DNA of 64,000 bases from AP-15 sp963712825. Its GTDB lineage: Bacteria; Pseudomonadota; Alphaproteobacteria; ATCC43930; CGMCC-115725. Positions 18,654 to 27,970 of this stretch are shown here, piece after piece. The stretch covers positions 868,001 through 932,000 of the forward strand of contig CAVQJP010000016.1 in NCBI GenBank assembly GCA_963712825.1. Reading direction: 5' to 3'. Under the pieces are notes generated by a model, which worked only from the letters and a program-made list of their open reading frames with translations, ran no database searches and was not told where the DNA came from. Within the stretch, counting starts at the first letter, position 1; every line of letters begins with the position of its first letter. Made by a program: the position numbers and the translations under genes.

Positions 18654-19594
18654 TGGCGGCGCTCGAGCTCGTCGGCAAGCTCCGGCAGGATTTTGAACAA
18701 GTCGCCGACCAGGCCGTAATCGGCGATTTGAAAGATCGGCGCCTCCTCGTCCTTGTTGATGGCGACGATGACTTTCGAATCCTTCATTCCCGCGAGATGC
18801 TGGATGGCGCCCGAGATCCCGACCGCGATGTAGAGCTCGGGGGCAACGATCTTGCCGGTCTGGCCGACCTGGTAGTCGTTCGGGACAAAGCCGGCGTCGA
18901 CCGCGGCGCGCGACGCGCCGACCGCGGCGCCGAGCTTGTCGGCGACGGTTTCGAGCAGATGGAAATTGTCGCCCGACTGCATGCCGCGCCCGCCGGAGAC
19001 GATGACCCGCGCGCTGGTCAGCTCCGGCCGCTCGGACTTCGACAATTCGGCCCGCACGAATTCGGAGAGCCCGGCCTCGCCGGTCGCGGCGACGGTCTCG
19101 ATCGGCGTCGACCCGCCGGTCGCGGGACCCGGCGGAAACGCGGTGCCGCGCACGGTCACGACCTTGATCGGGTCCTTCGACTGCACAGTCGCGAGCGCGT
19201 TGCCGGCATAGATCGGCCGCACGAACGTGTCGGGCGAGACCACGGCGCTGATGTCGGAAATCTGCATCACGTCGAGGAGTGCGGCGACCCGCGGCATCAA
19301 ATTTTTGCCGGCGGTTGTCGCCGGCGCCACCAGGTGGCTGTAGTCGGCGGCGAGCCCGACCAACAGCGGCGCCACGTTTTCGGCGAGCCCGTGCTCGTAG
19401 GCTTCGTCCTCGGCCAGCAGCACGCGCTTGATCCCCGGGATCTGCGCCGCGGCTTCGGCGACGGCGCGGCAGTCCTTGCCGGCGACGACGACGGCGACAT
19501 CGTCCCCGGCGATTTCCTTCGCGGCGGCAAGCGCGTTCAGGGTCGCGGGCTTCAGCGCCCGGTTGTCGTGCTCGGCAACGACGAGAGCAGCCAT
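18650..19594 (-). CDS. etfA: Electron transfer flavoprotein alpha subunit
   Basis: Carries electrons from acyl-CoA dehydrogenases to ETF:ubiquinone oxidoreductase. The C-terminal FAD-binding region is clear (VVSGGRGMQSGDNF, GASRAAVDAGFVPND, QVGQTGKIVAPELYIAVG, GAIQHLAGM). The 314 residues match the family. Its ATG overlaps the etfB stop. Confidence 0.96.
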   Translation of the reverse strand: MAALVVAEHDNRALKPATLNALAAAKEIAGDDVAVVVAGKDCRAVAEAAAQIPGIKRVLLAEDEAYEHGLAENVAPLLVGLAADYSHLVAPATTAGKNLMPRVAALLDVMQISDISAVVSPDTFVRPIYAGNALATVQSKDPIKVVTVRGTAFPPGPATGGSTPIETVAATGEAGLSEFVRAELSKSERPELTSARVIVSGGRGMQSGDNFHLLETVADKLGAAVGASRAAVDAGFVPNDYQVGQTGKIVAPELYIAVGISGAIQHLAGMKDSKVIVAINKDEEAPIFQIADYGLVGDLFKILPELADELERRQ

Positions 19595-20343
19595 CAGATC
19601 ACCCGCGCCTCGGTTTTGAGCTTGTCGACCAATTCGGCGACCGAGCCGACCTTGTGGCCGCCCTGGCGCTTGGGCGGCTCCTCGACCTTGAGCACGGTCA
19701 ACCGCGGCGTCACGTCGACGCCGAGCGCCTCCGGGGTCGTCGTCGCGATCGGCTTTTTCTTGGCCCGCATGATGTTCGGCAAGGAGGCGTAGCGCGGTTC
19801 ATTAAGCCGCAGATCGGTCGTCACCACCGCCGGCAATTTGATCGCGACGGTTTCGAGACCGCCGTCGACCTCGCGCGTGACCTCGGCATGGCCGTCGGCG
19901 ATCTTGAGCTTGGAGGCAAACGTCGCCTGGGGCCAGCCGAGCAATGCCGACAGCATTTGGCCCGTCTGGTTGCTGTCATCATCGATCGCCTGCTTGCCGA
20001 GGATCACGATCTCAGGATTTTCCTGAAGCACCACCGCTTTCAGCAATTTGGCGACGGCGAGCGGCTGCAATTCGGCGTCGGTCTGCACCAGGACGCCCCG
20101 ATCGGCGCCCATCGCCAGCGCGGTGCGGATCGTCTCCTGGCATTGTGCGGCGCCGAGCGACACCGCGACGACTTCGCTGACGATCCCGGCCTCGCGCAGC
20201 CGCAACGCCTCTTCGATGCCGATCTCGTCGAACGGGTTCATCGACATCTTCACATTCGCAGTTTCGACCCCGCTGTGGTCGGCCTTGACCCGGATCTTGA
20301 CGTTATAGTCGATGACCCGCTTGACCGCGACCAGCGCCTTCAT
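19594..20343 (-). CDS. etfB: Electron transfer flavoprotein beta subunit
   Basis: Partner of EtfA and binder of AMP. MKALVAVKRVIDYNVKIRV is the conserved start; the signature region VVSVGAAQCQETIRTALAMGADRG-like and the segment LLGWPQATFASKL follow. The ATG at 20343 has GAGGACGAG just upstream; the open frame extends further 5' but without homology. It is the first gene of the etfB-etfA-hbd operon. Confidence 0.95.
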   Translation of the reverse strand: MKALVAVKRVIDYNVKIRVKADHSGVETANVKMSMNPFDEIGIEEALRLREAGIVSEVVAVSLGAAQCQETIRTALAMGADRGVLVQTDAELQPLAVAKLLKAVVLQENPEIVILGKQAIDDDSNQTGQMLSALLGWPQATFASKLKIADGHAEVTREVDGGLETVAIKLPAVVTTDLRLNEPRYASLPNIMRAKKKPIATTTPEALGVDVTPRLTVLKVEEPPKRQGGHKVGSVAELVDKLKTEARVI

Positions 20344-20499
20344 CTCGTCCTCGCAATCGTCCGCGGCGCCGGCCGCCCGCCGCCGCCCAAAGTGGCGGAA
20401 ATTGTGCACGCGCAACGAGGGAAGGCAAGAGCCTCATCCGCGGGGCACGGGGTCGGGACGCGCGGGCACGGCGTCGCGGGAGCCGGTGGGCCCGGCCTC

Positions 20500-21234
20500 T
20501 CAAATGCGCTGTCTCGCCACTCCCAAAGCCAACAAGGCGGAGCCCAAGAGGACCAATGTCGTCGGTTCGGGTACCGCCGGAACGGCGGCGCCGCTCACCC
20601 CCGCCTCGGTAAATGAGGTGTCGGTCACGGTAAGCGAGGGCGTGGCGTACCCGAGCGCGAAGGTGCCGGTCGGCAATGAGGTGAAATCGATGTTGATCAG
20701 GTCTTCGCCGGCGAAGGCCGTGGTCGTCGTCAGCGGGATTTCGTAGAGAGAAAAGTTGGCAATCGGGTTCGTCACCGCGTTGTACGTGGCCGGGAAGAGG
20801 GAATAGTCGGCCGACTGCAGATCCGTGAAGCTGACAACGTCGCCATCGAGCAGGCCGAGGGTGCCGTAGACCTCGGCATGAGTCATCACGGTTTCAGGGC
20901 TGAGATTGCCGATGGTGACAGGGGTCGAAGTCGAATTGGTGCTAGGCACATGAAGCTGGGCGTCCGACACCGGGTTGGCGGCGAGCGCGTTGGTTGGATT
21001 GTTGGGGACGGCGAGGATCAGCAGCAGCGCAGTGGTGTCAACAGGCCCAGTCGACGACTGGAAAAAATCCAGCGAGTGCGCCCCAATCGCGTTCACCGCA
21101 CCATCGAAGATCGGGCAGCCGCCGGTGGCGCAGGAGGTCCCGAAGCCCGGCCCGACGACGATCTCCGCCCACGCATCGCCGGTTCCCAGCATCGTTCCCA
21201 GCACCAACGTCGCGATGGCAAAAGCTCTAGTCAT
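20500..21234 (-). CDS. Exported PEP-CTERM sorting-signal protein
   Basis: 244 residues: signal peptide (about 1-23, ending DAWAE), a Thr/Asn/Ser-rich beta-sandwich-like body with no cysteine-based active site, and a C-terminal tripartite signal of VPEPTTLVLLGSALLALG followed by the basic ARQRI. That is the PEP-CTERM motif recognised by exosortase. Family knowledge says such proteins are sorted to the outer surface in species making exopolysaccharide. No exosortase gene lies in this window. Confidence 0.88.
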   Translation of the reverse strand: MTRAFAIATLVLGTMLGTGDAWAEIVVGPGFGTSCATGGCPIFDGAVNAIGAHSLDFFQSSTGPVDTTALLLILAVPNNPTNALAANPVSDAQLHVPSTNSTSTPVTIGNLSPETVMTHAEVYGTLGLLDGDVVSFTDLQSADYSLFPATYNAVTNPIANFSLYEIPLTTTTAFAGEDLINIDFTSLPTGTFALGYATPSLTVTDTSFTEAGVSGAAVPAVPEPTTLVLLGSALLALGVARQRI

Positions 21235-21679
21235 CGATCCTCCTTCCCAAAGAGGTTTATTGCGCCGCTGCGGGACACAAAGGCAAGAGCCGCAGCAGCC
21301 GGCCGTTTGCCGGCTCCCAACCCGACCAGCCGGACCGGTTTAGCCGAAATCGGGACAGTCCTTGCGTCGGTCGAAACGTCGCGCCGGTTAGTCGTTAATA
21401 TTCGGCGCAAACAGGGCGGGATACACGCCCGATGCTTGGGAACAGGAGGAGCACCGTGACCCACCCCTACAGCACGGCCGACATGCCGGCGCACGATTAT
21501 CGGTTGGCCAAAGGCCTGGGCGTGCCCGCGGTCACCGCCGCGGCGGTCGCTGCGGAGCACGGCGCCGTCAAGGCGCGCGGCGACAGCCTTCGCAATCGCG
21601 ATGCGCGTCCCGGTCGAATGATCGAGGGGTCGCCGGCCTTTTGCCACGTCGCCGCGGGCGGTCGAGGGTGGCGGGTCAG
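21235..21679. other. 445-bp region between the ABC operon end and the PEP-CTERM gene
   Basis: Lies upstream of the PEP-CTERM gene (its promoter is presumably here) and downstream of the ABC transporter operon. The only coding candidate is the small + strand frame at 21456. No repeat, RNA gene or clear terminator is visible. Confidence 0.5.
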
Positions 21680-21734
21680 TCAGGCGATGGCCGCCAGCGG
21701 CTCCGGCGCGGGCGCGGTCTCGACAATCGGGTAG
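21456..21734 (+). CDS. Possible small ORF with strong Shine-Dalgarno
   Basis: A GTG at 21456 follows a perfect AGGAGG and would encode 92 residues starting MTHPYSTADMPAHDYR. No family is recognised and the last 54 bp are antisense to the end of the ABC ATPase gene. The ribosome-binding site is the main support; the later residues look like random GC-rich frame. It could be the truncated start of a lost gene. Confidence 0.25.
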   Translation: MTHPYSTADMPAHDYRLAKGLGVPAVTAAAVAAEHGAVKARGDSLRNRDARPGRMIEGSPAFCHVAAGGRGWRVSQAMAASGSGAGAVSTIG

Positions 21735-22717
21735 TGACAGGCGGCAAACCGGCCGGGAGCGATCTCGCGCAAAACAGGCATCAAGGTTTCGCATTGCACG
21801 GTGGCGCGCGGGCAGCGGCCATAGAGCGGGCAGACATCGGGCGCCGGGTCGATTGGACTGCGAGGCTCGCCCGGCAAGCCGATCCGAGCGGAGCGTCCGC
21901 CGGCCGAGCCCGGCCGCGGCACCGCCGACAGCAACGCCTGGGTATAGGGATGGGCGGGTGCGGCAAACACCCGGTCGGCCGGTCCGCTTTCGACAATGTG
22001 GCCGAGATACATGACGAGGATGCGGTCGCATAAGAGGCGCACGACATTGAGATCGTGGCTGACGAACAGGTAGGAGAGACCGAGCCGCCGCTTCAGCTCC
22101 TCCAGCAATTGCAGGATCACAACCTGCACGGCCACGTCGAGCGCGGAGGTCGGCTCGTCGAGGATCAGTAGCCGCGGCTCTACCGCGATCGCCCGCGCGA
22201 TCCCGACCCGCGCCTTTTGGCCGCCCGAGAGCTGATGCGGGAAGCGGCCGAGCAATTCATGCGGTAGGCGGGTCAGCCGCGCCACCTCTTCGACGCGGGC
22301 GCGCAATGCGGTTCCGGACAGCCGGCGCAGGCGCAGCAACGGGTCGGCTATCGCCCGAAACGCGGTAAAGCGCGGGTTGAGGCTGTCGGCCGCGTCCTGG
22401 AACACCACCTGGATTTGCGACCGCTGCGGCGCCCGGCCAAAGCGTCGCGCCGGCGTCGTGCCGATCTCGTCGCCGTCGAAACGGATCGAGCCGCCGCCGG
22501 CGTCGATCAGCCGGGCGACGAGGCGCACAACGGTGGACTTGCCGCACCCGGATTCGCCGACCAGCCCGACTGTCTCGCCTCGGCCGATCGCAAAGCTGAT
22601 GCCGTCGACCGCATGCAACAGCGAAGGCGCCCGCCCGCGCCGCCACCGCCGCGGTTTGCCGACCGGGTAGAGCTTGCGCAACCCCTCGACCGCGAGGAGG
22701 GCCTCACCCTCGATCAT
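21680..22717 (-). CDS. Peptide-type ABC transporter, second ATP-binding protein (OppF/DppF-like)
   Basis: Drives import through the DppBC-like pore. Walker A GESGCGKST, signature LSGGQKARV, Walker B LLILDEPTSALD and the His switch SHDLNVV are intact, and a C-terminal oligopeptide-ABC domain carries the Cys cluster (CPLYGRCPRATVQC) seen in this family. The ATG at 22717 overlaps the preceding ATPase gene's stop and gives 345 residues. Last gene of the five-gene operon. Confidence 0.94.
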   Translation of the reverse strand: MIEGEALLAVEGLRKLYPVGKPRRWRRGRAPSLLHAVDGISFAIGRGETVGLVGESGCGKSTVVRLVARLIDAGGGSIRFDGDEIGTTPARRFGRAPQRSQIQVVFQDAADSLNPRFTAFRAIADPLLRLRRLSGTALRARVEEVARLTRLPHELLGRFPHQLSGGQKARVGIARAIAVEPRLLILDEPTSALDVAVQVVILQLLEELKRRLGLSYLFVSHDLNVVRLLCDRILVMYLGHIVESGPADRVFAAPAHPYTQALLSAVPRPGSAGGRSARIGLPGEPRSPIDPAPDVCPLYGRCPRATVQCETLMPVLREIAPGRFAACHYPIVETAPAPEPLAAIA

Positions 22718-23697
22718 AGCGGGAAATGACAGGCGACCGCTCGGCCGTGAGCGACAGCCAGCCGCGGCAGCGCGCGCTCGGCGCAATCGCGGACGGCGCG
22801 CTCGCAGCGCTCGGAATAGCGGCAGGTCGGCAGGTCGGCGCGGCGCAGATCGGGGAGCGCGCCGGGGATCACCGCGAGTGCGGCAAGGCTCGGCGCTCCG
22901 CCCGGCGTCGCCGCGATCAACTTCGCCGTGTACGGGTGACGGGCCGCAGCAAACAGCGCCGCCGTTGGCGCCGTCTCGACGATCTGTCCGGCATGCATGA
23001 CCGAGATCCGCTCGCAGTATTCCGCGGCGAGGCCGAGATCATGGGTGATCAGCAGGGTCGCCATGTCATGGGCGGCGGCAAGCTCGGCGATCAGGTCCAT
23101 GATCACCGCCTGGGTGGTGATGTCGAGCCCGGTCGTCGGCTCGTCGGCGATCAACAGTTGCGGGCGGCAGGCGAGCGCCATCGCGATCATCACCCGCTGG
23201 CACATGCCGCCCGACAATTCGAACGGGTAGGATCGAGCCCGCCGCTCCGGATCGGGAATGCGCACCTTGGCCAGCATGTCGACGGCGCGGCGCGGCGCCT
23301 GCGCGGCGGTGACGTTGGCGTGCTGCAGCAGGATGTCGGCGATCTGCCTGCCGATCGGCCGGATCGGGTTGAGTGCTGTGCGCGGGCTCTGAAAGATGAT
23401 CGCCATTTCGCGCCCGCGAATCTCGGCGACCGCCTTTTCGCCGGCGCCCAGCAGCTCCAGGCCGCCGAACATGATCCGTCCCGAGGTGACGCGGGCCGCG
23501 GCGTCGAGAATGCCCATGATCGCATAGGCGGTGACCGACTTTCCGGACCCGCTTTCGCCGACGAGCGCCATCGTCTCGCCCCGATGCAATTCGAAGCCGA
23601 CCCGGTCGAGGGCGTGGACGGTCCCGCTGCGGGTTCGGAACTCGACGCCGAGATCGGCGACGGCGAGCAGCGGAACGGGTTCGGGGGCCGGTGTCAT
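22714..23697 (-). CDS. Peptide-type ABC transporter, first ATP-binding protein (OppD/DppD-like)
   Basis: Pairs with the following ATPase. Walker A GESGSGKSV, Q-loop FQSPRTALNP, signature LSGGMCQRV, Walker B LLIADEPTTGLD and the switch THDLGLAAEYC are all present. The C-terminal domain carries the Cys pattern CRYSERCERAVRDC. The 327 residues start at the ATG 23697, which overlaps the DppC stop. Confidence 0.94.
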   Translation of the reverse strand: MTPAPEPVPLLAVADLGVEFRTRSGTVHALDRVGFELHRGETMALVGESGSGKSVTAYAIMGILDAAARVTSGRIMFGGLELLGAGEKAVAEIRGREMAIIFQSPRTALNPIRPIGRQIADILLQHANVTAAQAPRRAVDMLAKVRIPDPERRARSYPFELSGGMCQRVMIAMALACRPQLLIADEPTTGLDITTQAVIMDLIAELAAAHDMATLLITHDLGLAAEYCERISVMHAGQIVETAPTAALFAAARHPYTAKLIAATPGGAPSLAALAVIPGALPDLRRADLPTCRYSERCERAVRDCAERALPRLAVAHGRAVACHFPL

Positions 23698-24539
23698 GTC
23701 CGCCGCTGCGGGTCGACAATGTCGCGCAACCCGTCGCCCATCAGGTTGAAGCAGAACACCGCGGCCATCAGCACGAGGCCGGGGAAGAGCGCCACCCACC
23801 ACTGGCCGGAAATGATAAAGCTCGCACCCTCGGCGACCATGATGCCCAGCTCCGCGGTCGGTGGGCGCACGCCGAGCCCGATAAACGACAGTCCGGCTGC
23901 GTTGAGGATCGCGTAGCCCAGCGTCAGCGACACCTGCACCATCATCAGCGGCATGATGTTCGGCAGCAATTGGCCGAGGACGATGCGCCCCTCGCTGTTG
24001 CCGCACAGCCGCGCCGCCTCGACAAAACCGGCGTTGCGCCGGACATTCGCTTCGGCGCGGGCGAGCCGGGCATAGATCGGCAGGTTGATGATCGCGGTCG
24101 CGATGACGATGTTGGCGACGCTGTTGCCGAGGGCGGCGACGATCCCCATCGCCAGCACAAAAAGCGGAAACGCCATGATCGTGTCGACCGAGCGGCCGAC
24201 GATGCGGTCGATCCAGCCGCCGAAATAACCGGCGGCGAGCCCGGCCAGGCACCCGATTCCGAAGGCAAGGGCGACCGAGGTCAGCGCGATGCCGAGATCG
24301 AGCCGGGTCGCGACGACGATGCGCGAGAAGATGTCGCGTCCGAGCTGATCGGTGCCGAACCAATGGGCGGCGGAGGGACCCGTCAGAGCCTGCGCGGTGT
24401 CGCTGGCCAGCGGACTATAGGGCGCCAGGGCGGGGCCGAGCGCGGCGCACAGCGCGAATAGGAAAAACAACGCAAAGGCAAAAGCGGTGACCGGGTTCTC
24501 GCCGAGCACATAGCCGGCATGGCGCAATGTCGCGGTCAT
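23694..24539 (-). CDS. Peptide-type ABC transporter permease (DppC-like)
   Basis: Inner-membrane subunit of 281 residues and about six helices. The short N-terminal cytoplasmic segment and first helix, the HWFGTDQLGRDIFSRI motif typical of DppC/OppC, and the EAA loop (VEAARLCGNSEGRIVLGQLLPN) identify it. The ATG at 24539 overlaps the dppB stop. The open frame continues upstream only as an artefact of the dppB frameshift. Confidence 0.93.
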   Translation of the reverse strand: MTATLRHAGYVLGENPVTAFAFALFFLFALCAALGPALAPYSPLASDTAQALTGPSAAHWFGTDQLGRDIFSRIVVATRLDLGIALTSVALAFGIGCLAGLAAGYFGGWIDRIVGRSVDTIMAFPLFVLAMGIVAALGNSVANIVIATAIINLPIYARLARAEANVRRNAGFVEAARLCGNSEGRIVLGQLLPNIMPLMMVQVSLTLGYAILNAAGLSFIGLGVRPPTAELGIMVAEGASFIISGQWWVALFPGLVLMAAVFCFNLMGDGLRDIVDPQRRT

Positions 24540-25544
24540 GCTTCGAGCCGCACCCGCGGGTCGACGAACCCGTAGACCAGATCGATCACCAGATTGAGGC
24601 CGACATAGAGCAGCGCCATCAACAGCACAAAGCCCTGCACCGGCGCGTAGTCGGAGGCGATCAGCGCATCGACCGCGTAGGAGCCGATCCCCGGCCAGGC
24701 GAACACTTTTTCCACCAGCACATTGGCGCCGAGCAGAAACGAGAACACCATGCCGAGGGTGGTGATGACCGGCAGCACGGCGTTGCGAAAGGCATAGACG
24801 ACAACGACCCGGCGCCGCGACAGGCCGCTGGCGCGCGCGGTGCGGATGAACTCGCCGCCGAGCACCGACAGCATCGCGGCGCGGGTGATGCGCGCCAGGG
24901 GCGCCAGCGAAAAGATCGCCATTGTCGCCGCCGGCAGGACGAGCTGCGCCAGCGCCGCGCGAAAGGTCTCGAAGTCTCCGGCCAGCAGGCTGTCGACCAG
25001 ATAGAACCCGGTGTGCTGGGGCGGTGCGGTGGCGTACACGTCGAGCCGGCCGAGCGGTGCGGGCGCCAGACCCAGCAGGTAATAAAACACGTAGACCAGC
25101 AGCAAACCGGTGAAGAAGGTCGGCAGCGAGACGCCGGCGGTGGTGACGATGCGGCAGGCATGGTCGACAAGCGAGCCCGGACGCATCGCCGCCGCAACCC
25201 CGAGCGGCACCGCGATCGCCACCGACAACAGCAGCGCGAGCAACGTCAACTCGGCCGACGCCGGCAGCCGGGTCAAGCAATTCGGTCATGACCGGCTGGC
25301 CGGTGGTCAGCGAGGTGCCGAGATCGCCATGCGCCAGCCGCTCGACATAATCGACAAATTGCACCGGCAGGCTGCGGTCAAAGCCGAGCTGGTGGCGGAT
25401 CTGGTCGATCGCCTGCTGGCTCGCCGCCGGTCCCGCGAAATAGACCGCGGGGTCGCCCGGCAGCGCCCGGGTCAACAGAAAGGTCACGACGATCACGCCG
25501 GCGATGACCGGCAGGGCCGTAGCGAGGCGGCGCAAGGCAATCAT
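24536..25544 (-). pseudogene. Peptide-type ABC transporter permease (DppB-like), split by a one-base frameshift
   Basis: The N-terminal 90 or so residues (first helix, FLLTRALPGDPAVYFAG, DLGTSLTTGQPVMTEL) read in one frame from 25544. The remaining helices, the EAA loop (IRTARASGLSRRRVVVVYAFRNA) and the end VDPRVRLEA read in another frame to 24536. The natural join is ...TELLTRLPASAELTLL; one surplus base near 25275 breaks it. Otherwise the protein is full length and conserved, and the other four transporter genes are intact. Confidence 0.9.
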
Positions 25545-25557
25545 TGCTGCCGCGCGG

Positions 25558-27174
25558 TCAAGTCTTGGCCAATTGCCGGTAATCGAGCTGGCGGTGAAAC
25601 CAGTAGCGATAGCCGGTCACGTTCTTTTGCATCGCGACGTCGAGGGACGGCTGAAATATCGGGATGCGCGGTATGTCGCTGAACGACAGCGCGATAAAGT
25701 CCTCGACCTCCTTGTCGTATTTTTTGGGATCCGGCTCAAAGCGGGCGGCGTTGATCAGCTTGTCCATCGCCGGGTTTTGATAGGACATGTCGTTGAAGAT
25801 CGAATTCTGGCCATGGTAATTCCAGAAAAAGAAATACTCGGGGTAGTTCAGCCACGCGCCAAAGATATTGGCGAGGAACGGAAATGTTTTTTTGGAGAAC
25901 TCCGCGCGCCAATTGGCGCCGGGAACCTTGTTGAGCGTGATTTTGATGCCGACCTTAGCGAGGCTTTCCTGCACCAATTCGCACAGCGGCTCTTGGGTCA
26001 CGGCATAACCGAGATCGAATGACAGGGTCGTCTCGAACCCGTTGGGCAGGCCCGCCTCGGCGAGCAGCTGCTTTGCCTTTGCAAGATCGGTCACGTATGG
26101 GCTCGGCTGCGGGTATTCGGTTGTCGTTACTTCGCTCGGGCCGCCATACATCGGCTTGCCGCGGCCGAACATCGCCGCGTCCATGATCTTCTGGTAGGGG
26201 ATCGCGTAGGCAACCGCCTGCCGGACCTTGAGCTTGTCGAAGGGCGCCATCTTGACGTTCATGCTCAGATAGACGAGCGCGCATTCGATCAGGTTGCTGA
26301 CGACGGTAAACCGCTTGTCCTTGTCCATCTCCGCCACGTCTTTGGGCGGCAGGTCGAACGAGATGTCGGCGTCGCCGCGCTCGATGAGCGCCCGGCGATT
26401 GCCGGCCGAAGGGACGACGCGCCAGATCACCCGCTGCAGCTTTGGCAGCGGCCCCGATTTCCACTCGTCGAACCGGCGATAGGTCAGTTCCTGGCCGGGG
26501 GTCCATTTGTCGACGCTGAAGGCGCCGCCACCGGCTTCGTTGTTCTTGAGCCAAGTCATCGCCCACGGATCGCTGTCCGTGGCGTGCTTTTTGGCCAATC
26601 CGGAATTGATCACGACCGGGGACGGCACCCCGAGATCCGGCATCGTCAATTTGTCTTTGCGGAAAAAGTCGATACGGAAGGTGCGGTCGTCGACGACGAC
26701 GAACTGTTCGGGCTTTTCCATCGAGCCCGCCTTCATCTGAAAGGTCGGGGCGCCGCCGACCGTCACCGCGCGGTCAAAAGACCATTTTACGTCCTTCGCG
26801 GTAACCGGAGTGCCATCGTGAAACTTCGCGTCCTTGCGTATCTTGAACGTGACCGACATGTCGCCGGGGCTCCAAGATTCGGCCAATTCCGGCTCGAGCT
26901 TGGTGTGGTCGTAATAGTCGTGGCCGTTCGCGTCCTTCTTGACGCCGTATGTGACCAGCCGGTCATAAGTGTTCCACGACGCCTCGTAACCGGGACGGTT
27001 GGTGCCGACCCCCATGACGTCGAGATTGTTCGGACCGCTCTCGGAGAGCGTCAGCAGCGTGTTGTTGCGCGTCTGCGCCCGCACCGGGAAAACGTACGCC
27101 GCGGCGATCGTCCCAGCGGCAACTGTCCCTGCGGCGGCCGCTGTCGACCCTCTCAAGAAATCCCGCCGCCTCAT
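25558..27174 (-). CDS. Peptide/nickel-type ABC transporter substrate-binding protein
   Basis: Periplasmic receptor of the importer, family 5. The twin-arginine-type leader RRRDFLRG at residues 2-9 is followed by an Ala-rich hydrophobic stretch, suggesting Tat export. The body has LAESWSPGDMSVTFKIRKDAKFHDGTPVTAKDV-type sequence, the family signature. The ATG at 27174 (GGAG upstream) gives 538 residues. First gene of the operon SBP-dppB-dppC-ATPase-ATPase. The ligand is not deducible; peptides, opines or glycosides are possible. Confidence 0.93.
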   Translation of the reverse strand: MRRRDFLRGSTAAAAGTVAAGTIAAAYVFPVRAQTRNNTLLTLSESGPNNLDVMGVGTNRPGYEASWNTYDRLVTYGVKKDANGHDYYDHTKLEPELAESWSPGDMSVTFKIRKDAKFHDGTPVTAKDVKWSFDRAVTVGGAPTFQMKAGSMEKPEQFVVVDDRTFRIDFFRKDKLTMPDLGVPSPVVINSGLAKKHATDSDPWAMTWLKNNEAGGGAFSVDKWTPGQELTYRRFDEWKSGPLPKLQRVIWRVVPSAGNRRALIERGDADISFDLPPKDVAEMDKDKRFTVVSNLIECALVYLSMNVKMAPFDKLKVRQAVAYAIPYQKIMDAAMFGRGKPMYGGPSEVTTTEYPQPSPYVTDLAKAKQLLAEAGLPNGFETTLSFDLGYAVTQEPLCELVQESLAKVGIKITLNKVPGANWRAEFSKKTFPFLANIFGAWLNYPEYFFFWNYHGQNSIFNDMSYQNPAMDKLINAARFEPDPKKYDKEVEDFIALSFSDIPRIPIFQPSLDVAMQKNVTGYRYWFHRQLDYRQLAKT

Positions 27175-27280
27175 CGCTGCTCCGCGCTCCATGTGCCGCG
27201 CGCAGAGCGGTGCAATCAGCGTGCCACGAGCCTCGCCATGCCGGAGCGTCCCGCTCTCCGGCCGCCGTCAGGCGGACGGA

Positions 27281-27886
27281 TCAGCGGATAGGGCGGCTTC
27301 CGCTCCAATTTTTGCCGAGCTCGGCGAGAAAGGGCTTTGACGAATCGACGGCGAGCTTAACGCCGAGCTCGGAAACTTTGGCGGTGCTGTCGAGCCAGTG
27401 GTCAAAGCTGGCACGGGCAAATCCGGTGTTGACTGCTACCGCCTCAGCCCAAGTTTTGACGCCCAGCATGCGGATCGCGGTGTGGGCCGTCGTGTCGAGA
27501 TTGTGCCGGGCGAAGCTCGCGAGCTCGTCGCTCAGCGCCTCGATTGCGCCAGCCAGCGCTATCCGCGAACGGGCGACGGCCGCCAAAATATCGGTTCCGG
27601 CTTCGGCAGGATCGGGCTGAGGCGGGGCGGGCAGCGCCGGCGATCGGGAGAGCTCGGGCAGCGTCGGTGCCAGGACCGGGCCGGAGAGTGCCGTCGAGGT
27701 GGAGAGCGTCGGCGAAGGGGCGGGGAGGGGCGCCGAAATCCGCTCCACAACCACTTCGGGCGGTGCAGCAGGTGCCGCAACAGGCTTGTCGATCCTGACC
27801 GGGTCCAGGGCCGCGGGCGTGGTCCGCGGCAGCGGGGTGTCTGCCGGCGCCGCCATGCGTGGGGTGCGTCTGCCTCTGCTTTCCAT
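27281..27886 (-). CDS. Phasin family protein
   Basis: Coats polyhydroxyalkanoate granules. The N-terminal 95 residues are Pro/Ala-rich and probably disordered. The C-terminal half (about 98-190: AGAIEALSDELASFARHN, then TWAEAVAVNTGFARASFDHWLDS-like helix, SELGVKLAVDSSKPF) is the amphipathic phasin_2 domain. The ATG at 27886 has a GAGG ribosome-binding site. Two TGC-N3-GCA palindromes lie upstream, consistent with PhaR-type control. Confidence 0.85.
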   Translation of the reverse strand: MESRGRRTPRMAAPADTPLPRTTPAALDPVRIDKPVAAPAAPPEVVVERISAPLPAPSPTLSTSTALSGPVLAPTLPELSRSPALPAPPQPDPAEAGTDILAAVARSRIALAGAIEALSDELASFARHNLDTTAHTAIRMLGVKTWAEAVAVNTGFARASFDHWLDSTAKVSELGVKLAVDSSKPFLAELGKNWSGSRPIR

Positions 27887-27917
27887 CTGTGGTCCTCATC
27901 ACCGAACATCGCGGCGG

Positions 27918-27928
27918 GTGCGATGCAC
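27918..27928. promoter_or_regulatory. Palindrome 1 upstream of phasin gene
   Basis: GTGC-GAT-GCAC, a perfect four-base-arm palindrome with a TGC-N3-GCA core, 32 bp before the phasin start codon. The core matches the TGC-rich, three-base-spaced operators described for PhaR repressors in Paracoccus. Binding by a PhaR here is inference. Confidence 0.4.
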
Positions 27929-27970
27929 GATGACTTTCTAGGGGCAACCCGCGCCGCGCCGCAACACAAT

